Positions 6,946-11,815 of a DNA stretch of 11,815 nt are shown in pieces. The stretch comes from Victivallales bacterium. Its GTDB lineage: Bacteria; Verrucomicrobiota; Lentisphaeria; Victivallales; JAADHT01. A program made the position numbers and the translations under genes. The notes beneath the pieces are model-generated. The model ran no database searches and was not told the DNA's origin. It worked only from the letters and a program-made list of their open reading frames with translations. Position 1 is the first letter of the stretch, and the number at the start of each line of letters is the position of its first letter. The stretch is taken from the NCBI GenBank assembly GCA_016930955.1, contig JAFGFR010000259.1, forward strand, positions 1-11,815, written 5' to 3'.

Positions 6946-6999
6946 CGACATTATCGACAATATCGTTATTTTCGACACTATCGAATCTGTCGAACCAAC
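6946..6999. repeat. Degenerate tandem array of 9-bp repeats
   Basis: CG dinucleotides fall exactly every 9 bases at 6946, 6955, 6964, 6973, 6982 and 6991. Units 1, 2 and 4 fit CGACAnTAT; units 3, 5 and 6 keep CG and drift. The array is AT-rich, about 54 bases long, and sits between the ends of two convergent genes. It could be a decayed microsatellite-like tract or a phased protein-binding site. A 23-codon GTG-started frame covers it, but it has no ribosome site and is not called. Confidence 0.6.
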
Positions 7000-7055
7000 T
7001 GCATAATGGCGCCACTGCATTACATTTTTTTCGGGGGGTTAACTCTTTGGGTTGA

Positions 7056-7072
7056 AATTTGCGCAGCAAATT
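7056..7072. terminator. Hairpin adjoining the murE stop codon
   Basis: AATTTGC (7056-7062) and GCAAATT (7066-7072) form a perfect 7-bp stem with a 3-base loop, starting one base beyond the murE stop (7074-7076). No T-run follows on the minus strand, so it is not a textbook intrinsic terminator. It may protect or help end the murE transcript. Confidence 0.35.
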
Positions 7073-7073
7073 C

Positions 7074-8582
7074 CTATAAAGAATTCGCACCGTGAATTTT
7101 TTTCTGCATCATCTCTCGCACGACGGATCTGTCGTCGAAGTCGCTTCTTGTGCCGCGGCGTTCCTGATATGTCTCATGCCCCTTGCCTGCGATGAGGACG
7201 ATGGCGTTCTCATCGGCCTGGACTATGGCGTGTCTTATGGCATCTTTGCGGTCGTGGATGATCTCGACCTTTGCCTTTGCGGGGATTCCATCGATTATTT
7301 GCGCTGTGATGTCCTCAGGGTCTTCCGAGCGGGGGTTGTCGTCCGTGATGATTATTTTTTCTGCGAATTCCGCAGCGACTGCGCCCATCCTGGATCTTTT
7401 GGACTTGTCCCTGTCGCCCCCGCAGCCGAATACCACCCATATTTTTTTGCATGGAGCCTCCTCACGCAAAGATTGGAGGACATTTTTCAATGCGTCGTCG
7501 GTATGCGCGTAGTCGACGACGGCAAACGGGCAACCCGGGTGGTTGAAGCCTTCCATCCTCCCAGGGACGGATGTGAGGTTTGCGATGCCCGCGATTATCT
7601 CGGCATTATCAATGCCCATCACAGAGGCGGCAAGAAATGCCGCCGCGGTGTTGTAGGCGTTGAATGTCCCGTGGAGCGAGGATTTCAACACTAGCTTGAG
7701 TCCCCTGAAGGTGATTTCCACCTCGATCCCGGCCTTCGAAGCGGAGACACTTGATATTTTGGCGTCAGGGCTGCCGTTTTTCCCGTAGGATAGTGCGCCG
7801 TCGAGCGAGGAGTGCAGGCGGCTGCCATAGGCGTCATCTGTGTTTATCACTGCCCTGGAGGTGTCCGCAAGATGCCCGGTGAAAAGTATGCTCTTGGCGG
7901 AGAAGTATGACTCCATGTCCTTGTGGTAGTCCAGATGGTCCCCCGTGAGGTTGGTGAATACCCCTGCCTCGAACACGATGGTTCCGACGCGGTTTTGGGA
8001 AAGTGCATGGCTTGACACCTCCATTGCCGCGAGGCGGCAGCCGGAGTTGCGGAATTCGCAGAGCAGCCTCTGGAATTCCATCGGGTCGGGTGTTGTCCAC
8101 CTCGCCGGGACACTCATCCCGGGACAGCTGTACTCCACGGTCGAAATCAGCCCGCATTTCCCGGAGACTCCGCCAAGGATGCTCCTCAGCAAATATGCCG
8201 TGGTGGTCTTGCCGTTTGTCCCGGTTATACCCACGATTTTCAAATCCCTCGCAGGATACCCGCAGAACAGCTCGGCAAGCCTTGCATAGGCGGTATGGGA
8301 GTTCTTCACGCGGATGTAGGCTGTCACGGCGGCGGGGATGCCGGCTTCTTCTGGAGAGAGGCTGCCGACTATCAGTGCAGCACCTTTGGCAAGAGCCTCC
8401 GGGATATGGTCGTGCCCGTCGTTGAGCGAACCCTTGACGGCCACGAAGACCCAGCCGGGTGCGAGCTCGCGGGAATCGTTTGAAAGTCCGGCGAATTCCC
8501 GGCCCCCCTCCCCTGACCCGACACAGGTATCCAAGGTGTCACCAAGCGCCCCGAGAATCTCATCTATCCCTATAGCAGACAC
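7074..8582 (-). CDS. murE: UDP-N-acetylmuramoyl-L-alanyl-D-glutamate--meso-DAP ligase
   Basis: Cytoplasmic Mur ligase adding the third residue to the peptidoglycan stem peptide using ATP. The 502 residues are normal for the family. An N-terminal UDP-substrate domain (about 1-110, with SNDSRELAPGWVFVAVKG) precedes the ATP-binding P-loop GITGTNGKTTT (118-128). Next come TTPDP (163-167), MEVSSHAL (187-194), the lysine expected to be carbamylated in YFSAK (Lys230), DYAH (357-360), DNPR (415-418) and GKGHE (466-470). DNPR is the signature for meso-diaminopimelate over lysine, which points to a Gram-negative type wall. Start is GTG 8582: GGGAG (8588-8592) lies 5 bases upstream and an in-frame TGA at 8600-8598 rules out a longer reading. 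It lies 116 bases after the glycosyltransferase gene. No murF or mraY follows, so it is not in a dcw cluster here. Confidence 0.98.
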   Translation of the reverse strand: MSAIGIDEILGALGDTLDTCVGSGEGGREFAGLSNDSRELAPGWVFVAVKGSLNDGHDHIPEALAKGAALIVGSLSPEEAGIPAAVTAYIRVKNSHTAYARLAELFCGYPARDLKIVGITGTNGKTTTAYLLRSILGGVSGKCGLISTVEYSCPGMSVPARWTTPDPMEFQRLLCEFRNSGCRLAAMEVSSHALSQNRVGTIVFEAGVFTNLTGDHLDYHKDMESYFSAKSILFTGHLADTSRAVINTDDAYGSRLHSSLDGALSYGKNGSPDAKISSVSASKAGIEVEITFRGLKLVLKSSLHGTFNAYNTAAAFLAASVMGIDNAEIIAGIANLTSVPGRMEGFNHPGCPFAVVDYAHTDDALKNVLQSLREEAPCKKIWVVFGCGGDRDKSKRSRMGAVAAEFAEKIIITDDNPRSEDPEDITAQIIDGIPAKAKVEIIHDRKDAIRHAIVQADENAIVLIAGKGHETYQERRGTRSDFDDRSVVREMMQKKIHGANSL

Positions 8583-8587
8583 ACAAA

Positions 8588-8592
8588 CTCCC
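8588..8592 (-). promoter_or_regulatory. Ribosome binding site of murE (supports GTG start)
   Basis: GGGAG on the minus strand is 5 bases from GTG 8582. A second, stronger purine run, AAGGGGGAG (complement of 8624-8632), lies further upstream with no gene of useful length behind it. Confidence 0.6.
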
Positions 8593-8698
8593 GTTCGTCA
8601 TTCACAAAACATACCGCAAAAAACTCCCCCTTAAACTATCATGCGTATTGTATTAATCCAAAACAGTCATTTTTGAGATTTAACTGCTTTATTTAGGA

Positions 8699-10633
8699 TC
8701 ATGGGATATGGAGATTGCAGACGAGCTCGCCCGGGTATTTCTCTCCGTCGACCAGCGTCCGGGAATAGTTGCGTTGCCTGTCAACCGCCACATACACTCT
8801 GGCATCCATCCTAAGAGGCCTTATGACCACCGACACCGGGGCATCCAAACTCACGGCGAATTCATACTTCTTCCTGACCGGTTCAACCTCGCGCAGCCTG
8901 TAGCTTTTGCCGTCAACCTCAAGCAAGATATCGCCTGGAAGAGCCCAGACGAGTTCAATGCATAAATTGCCGTCACCCCCCACGCTTGCCACATCTCCGG
9001 GAGGATTGAATAGTTTCTCGATAGGCACACCCTCGTGCAGCTCCAAGGGTTCCCATAAACCAAAAGTGTAAGGTCCATTGTCTTTCAGCACCGCAGATCC
9101 GCCACTCGAAAAACAATAAACCCCGTGAGGTCTGGCAATACGCATGATTCCCGACTCCAGTTGGCTACGGTAAAAATCATACCCGAAATTGACTGCGAAG
9201 AAGGAAGCCAGAAGGGCAAGGCACATGCGTATGCTCAGTGCGCCCTTGGAAAAGATTTTGAGCAGTCTGTCCAGGAACCCGCCGGCGAACACTGCAAGCA
9301 GAGGCAGGACAGGCAGTCTGAAACGTGCAAGGATATAAAATGCCACCGTCCCGGCACAGTAAGACAAAACCAGATACAGCAACACCTGCTCCCTGATGCC
9401 TACAGAGGTGAATCCACGGGCACTCCCGCTCACCCCTGCAGCAGATTTCCTCAAATATCTTGCCGCGCACACCAGACAGCCTGCGACGGAGCTCAACACA
9501 CCTGAGAGCCCCAGCACGAGCAGAATTACTGATGCCGGGACTATGTTCATCGGTATGACGGTGATCTTCCCGCCGGGAACAATCACGACATCCCCGGGGA
9601 TAAGGCCAAATATCTGGAGCAGCGGACTCATCAGCCCCTGGTGCTCAATCGCTATGTTGTTAGGTATCTCACGCCTGTCCCAGAACAAAAGCAGCTTCCT
9701 CCACTGCAGCTCTGCAAATGCGGCCGGCTCCCTCGTGACCCATGCAAGAATACGCTTCCATACCGGGAAAGACTCTTCGGTTGACATCCAGTAGCTATAT
9801 GTCTCCGGGTACTCCATCGGGCCCGGCCCCATGCCGGGCTCACGCCCACCCGGCGGGGCTTCTGGTGTATTGCCCAGTGCCAGCACCGCTCCGGCAGCAG
9901 TTGAAGGGCCGCAGAGCTTCCCGGTGACAACCGTGTTCCGCAATGAAAAGGGGATCTGTGGCAATATCACCATCGCCAAATACACCACAGCCGGCAAGAG
10001 TCTGAATAAACTCGAGTTTTCCCTCCTCCATGTTGATACGACACTGCACAGCGCCAAGCCGGGGACAAAGAACCACATGTTGCCACGCGTAAGGATCCCA
10101 AGGCCGGTGAACACTCCCGCGAGCCCCCAGCCAAGCACCCCGGAAACCCTGCTGTACGTCCCGGAACAGCACTTCATCACAGTATAGAAAACAAGGATTA
10201 CCCAAAACGCCTGCAAAGTGTCCACAAGATGGTAGGGAACATACATGATCATCACCGATGACAGCGCCACCAGAAGCCCTGATATTATTCCCGCACGACG
10301 CCCCCAAAGCATGGAGCATGAGACAATTGAGATCCAGACAGTCGCCGCCGAAATCAGACACTGCGAAAATATAAGAGGCCATGGGCCGAAACCGAAGAGC
10401 CACTTCACAACGGGAAGGAATGCGACATAATAAAACGGCTGGTAGTAAAACTCGCCCTCATAATCCCCCCTCACGATATCCTCAGAATATTTTTTATAGG
10501 TGTACATGTCCGTGCACACCGAAGGGGCGACGACCTGAGGGTCATTAGCCAGAAGGTCGCGGGCGACCATCAGACGCAGAAACAGAGCAAAAAGGACTGT
10601 CAGACCCGCCCATAAGTAGAAATATCTCCTCAT
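8699..10633 (-). CDS. GT39/ArnT-like membrane glycosyltransferase
   Basis: Polytopic GT-C type glycosyltransferase, probably moving a sugar from a polyprenyl-phosphate donor onto a lipid or protein outside the inner membrane; acceptor unknown. The 644 residues have about ten hydrophobic helices, the first at about 4-23. The first extracytoplasmic loop carries Asp42 in TDMYTYKKYSEDIVRGDY, the place of the catalytic acid in this fold, followed by YQPFYYV. A conserved family block, WRKLLLFWDRREIPNN (311-326), lies in the middle. The last helix ends near 481, and the remaining 160 residues form a soluble, probably beta-rich extracytoplasmic domain. ATG 10633 is chosen: GGAGG (10641-10645) lies 7 bases upstream and the ATG overlaps the previous stop as ATGA. 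An extension to 10828 would only read the upstream gene out of frame. Family by pattern; substrate not determinable. Confidence 0.85.
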   Translation of the reverse strand: MRRYFYLWAGLTVLFALFLRLMVARDLLANDPQVVAPSVCTDMYTYKKYSEDIVRGDYEGEFYYQPFYYVAFLPVVKWLFGFGPWPLIFSQCLISAATVWISIVSCSMLWGRRAGIISGLLVALSSVMIMYVPYHLVDTLQAFWVILVFYTVMKCCSGTYSRVSGVLGWGLAGVFTGLGILTRGNMWFFVPGLALCSVVSTWRRENSSLFRLLPAVVYLAMVILPQIPFSLRNTVVTGKLCGPSTAAGAVLALGNTPEAPPGGREPGMGPGPMEYPETYSYWMSTEESFPVWKRILAWVTREPAAFAELQWRKLLLFWDRREIPNNIAIEHQGLMSPLLQIFGLIPGDVVIVPGGKITVIPMNIVPASVILLVLGLSGVLSSVAGCLVCAARYLRKSAAGVSGSARGFTSVGIREQVLLYLVLSYCAGTVAFYILARFRLPVLPLLAVFAGGFLDRLLKIFSKGALSIRMCLALLASFFAVNFGYDFYRSQLESGIMRIARPHGVYCFSSGGSAVLKDNGPYTFGLWEPLELHEGVPIEKLFNPPGDVASVGGDGNLCIELVWALPGDILLEVDGKSYRLREVEPVRKKYEFAVSLDAPVSVVIRPLRMDARVYVAVDRQRNYSRTLVDGEKYPGELVCNLHIP

Positions 10634-11079
10634 TCCGACACCTCCGTCGGCTGGGTGTCCATTTGCAGAAGCCTCCTTTTTTCTTCTGCGGAGCTGCCCT
10701 CGAGGCTTTTCAGCAAATCCAGCCTTCCGGCGGCAAAATCGTCCCGGGCCTTCAGCTCCACAGCTCTTCCCTTGGCCTCTGGATCCCCAAGCATGTCCCT
10801 CAGAGCGACAGCATATCGCTCTGACCATATCTCGTGCCCCGCCTCAAGCTCGGGGATGTCACGTGTGATCTCGTATATCTCCAATCTCGCATCAGCGGTA
10901 TCCTCATTCACTTGGAACTCCACACATTCGTGACCTTCAAGATCACCAGAATCATCTTCGGAGATCATTGTTCCCGCAAAATGACGAATCACCACGGAAG
11001 CAAGCAAGAGAAACAAGACAACTAGAGTCCATTTCAGAGCATTCTCCGCACAACCGCTATGTCCTCTCCGACCTGACAT
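10630..11079 (-). CDS. Small membrane-anchored protein of unknown function
   Basis: I do not recognise this 149-residue protein. It has a short basic, Cys-containing N-terminus, one hydrophobic helix at about 16-36 (KWTLVVLFLLLASVVI), then a polar acidic, mostly helical tail of about 110 residues that is likely extracytoplasmic, with heptad-like Leu/Glu/Lys stretches near the end. ATG 11079 has GGAG (11088-11091) 8 bases upstream; a GTG at 11106 would add nine residues. It overlaps the end of ribF by 44 bases and its stop overlaps the start of the glycosyltransferase by 4, so it is almost certainly translated in a coupled way with them. This suggests, but does not show, a role alongside the glycosyltransferase in the envelope. 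Confidence 0.75.
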   Translation of the reverse strand: MSGRRGHSGCAENALKWTLVVLFLLLASVVIRHFAGTMISEDDSGDLEGHECVEFQVNEDTADARLEIYEITRDIPELEAGHEIWSERYAVALRDMLGDPEAKGRAVELKARDDFAAGRLDLLKSLEGSSAEEKRRLLQMDTQPTEVSE

Positions 11080-11815
11080 CTCAGCATCTCCACATCTGCA
11101 TAGCACCGTTCCTCACGGATATAACCCACAAACTCGACCTCAAGTTCCTTGCCGTAAATATCGCCTTCAAAGTCAAGCAGGTGAATCTCGATGTCGTACT
11201 CCATCCGCCCAATCCCGGAAAAAGTCGGCGACACGCCCACAGAAATCGCCGCGCGATAACTGTGCCCGCCATGGCGTGCATAGCCTGCATATACACCGCG
11301 AGGAGGGATAACTCCGTGCGAAATTCGCAGATTCGCCGTCCGGAAACCCAAAACCATGCCCCCCTTGCTGGCGCCATGAATAACCTCGCCTGAGACACTG
11401 TAGTTCCTGCCGAGCATTTTCGCGGCCTCCTTCAACATTCCGCCGCTGACCGCCCTCCTTATCGCGCTGCTGCTAACCCGCGCCCCGTCAAGTTCGAGCT
11501 CTTTTACCGCGCAAAGCTCGAAACCGTGTACAAGCGCATATGCCTCGATTGTCCCGACATCACCCTCTCCGCCCCGCCCAAAACGCCAGTCCTCCCCTAC
11601 GACAACCGCCGTTATCTCCACACCTCGGGAATCAAGACAGGCCTCCAGGAAATCCCCCGCACACATCATGGCGAATTCCTGCGTAAAGGGGAGCACCACA
11701 ACCCACTTAACCCCCAGATTGCCCAAGAGATTCAGCCTTGCCCCCATGGGGGTAAGCACCAGATGCCGCTCATCCGGGCGCAAAACCTCGCGCGGATGCG
11801 GGTCAAATGTCATTA
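11034..11815 (-). CDS. ribF: Bifunctional riboflavin kinase / FAD synthetase, 5' end beyond window
   Basis: Phosphorylates riboflavin to FMN and adenylates FMN to FAD in the cytoplasm. About 260 residues are visible and the start is missing: the first in-window Met (11813) sits inside the conserved TFDPHP motif, and the frame remains open to the edge. FAD-synthetase part: TFDPHPREVL, GEDWRFGRGGEGD and SSSAIRRAVSGG. Kinase part: MLGRNYSVSGEVIHG, LGFRTANL, PPRGVYAGYA, SVGVSPTF, then IEIHLLDF and GDIYGKELEVEFVGYIREE. The kinase PTAN motif reads RTAN (codons at 11342-11331), a change at a highly conserved proline. The stop (11034-11036) lies inside the next gene, a 44-base overlap pointing to co-expression. 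Confidence 0.96.
   Translation of the reverse strand, partial: MTFDPHPREVLRPDERHLVLTPMGARLNLLGNLGVKWVVVLPFTQEFAMMCAGDFLEACLDSRGVEITAVVVGEDWRFGRGGEGDVGTIEAYALVHGFELCAVKELELDGARVSSSAIRRAVSGGMLKEAAKMLGRNYSVSGEVIHGASKGGMVLGFRTANLRISHGVIPPRGVYAGYARHGGHSYRAAISVGVSPTFSGIGRMEYDIEIHLLDFEGDIYGKELEVEFVGYIREERCYADVEMLRCQVGEDIAVVRRML

Noticed and set aside
6938..7006. Possible 23-codon peptide across the 9-bp repeats
   Set aside because: GTG start without a ribosome site, and the repetitive composition is explained by the array.
7092..7694. Plus-strand frame of 200 codons within murE
   Set aside because: It is antisense to the MurE C-terminal domain, including DNPR and GKGHE.
10634..10828. N-terminal extension of the glycosyltransferase
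   Set aside because: It would read the small upstream gene out of frame, is Arg/Gly-rich and non-hydrophobic, and ATG 10633 has an ideal ribosome site.
1..11815. CRISPR array, intact insertion sequence or complete toxin-antitoxin pair
   Set aside because: No regularly spaced long identical repeats, no transposase or IS ends, and the only Fic gene is broken with no antitoxin beside it.

Overview
The window reads as an ordinary chromosomal segment, roughly 50-55% GC by eye, of a Gram-negative bacterium. The evidence is a meso-diaminopimelate-type MurE, a TonB/TolA-like energy transducer and sigma-54. A zinc-ribbon/Ser-Thr kinase with a long extracytoplasmic tail and a GT39-type membrane glycosyltransferase would fit a PVC-group organism (for example Lentisphaerota). 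That placement is inference from gene style, not proof.

Layout. (1) 1-2483, minus strand: a large membrane-anchored Ser/Thr protein kinase whose C-terminus runs off the left edge. (2) 2484-2836: a divergent intergenic region with a candidate promoter and a terminator-like hairpin just ahead of rpoN. (3) 2837-4288, plus: rpoN (sigma-54), complete. (4) 4285-5917: a gene graveyard. A 5'-truncated, frameshifted Fic gene starts on the rpoN stop codon. It is followed by a broken, internally deleted helicase (type III restriction/DEAD-box type) and about 300 bases of hairpin-rich, REP-like non-coding DNA. (5) 5918-6002, minus: tRNA-Tyr(GUA) with its own promoter. (6) 6053-6865, plus: a TonB/TolA-like protein. 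(7) 6866-7073: a convergent intergenic region carrying a degenerate array of 9-bp repeats and a hairpin beside the murE stop. (8) 7074-8582, minus: murE. (9) 8699-11815, minus: an overlapping run of ribF (5' end beyond the window), a small membrane-anchored protein of unknown function and a GT39-like glycosyltransferase.

The genes do not form one pathway. ribF, the small protein and the glycosyltransferase overlap and are probably co-transcribed and translationally coupled, with murE 116 bases further on and perhaps partly read from the same transcript. Sigma-54 and the kinase are regulatory and divergently placed. The Fic and helicase relics look like debris of a former defence or accessory insert between rpoN and tRNA-Tyr. 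I see no intact novel multi-gene system. The points worth a second look are the non-RD kinase, the relic zone, the 9-bp phased repeats, the altered PTAN motif of RibF, and the small protein wedged between ribF and the glycosyltransferase.
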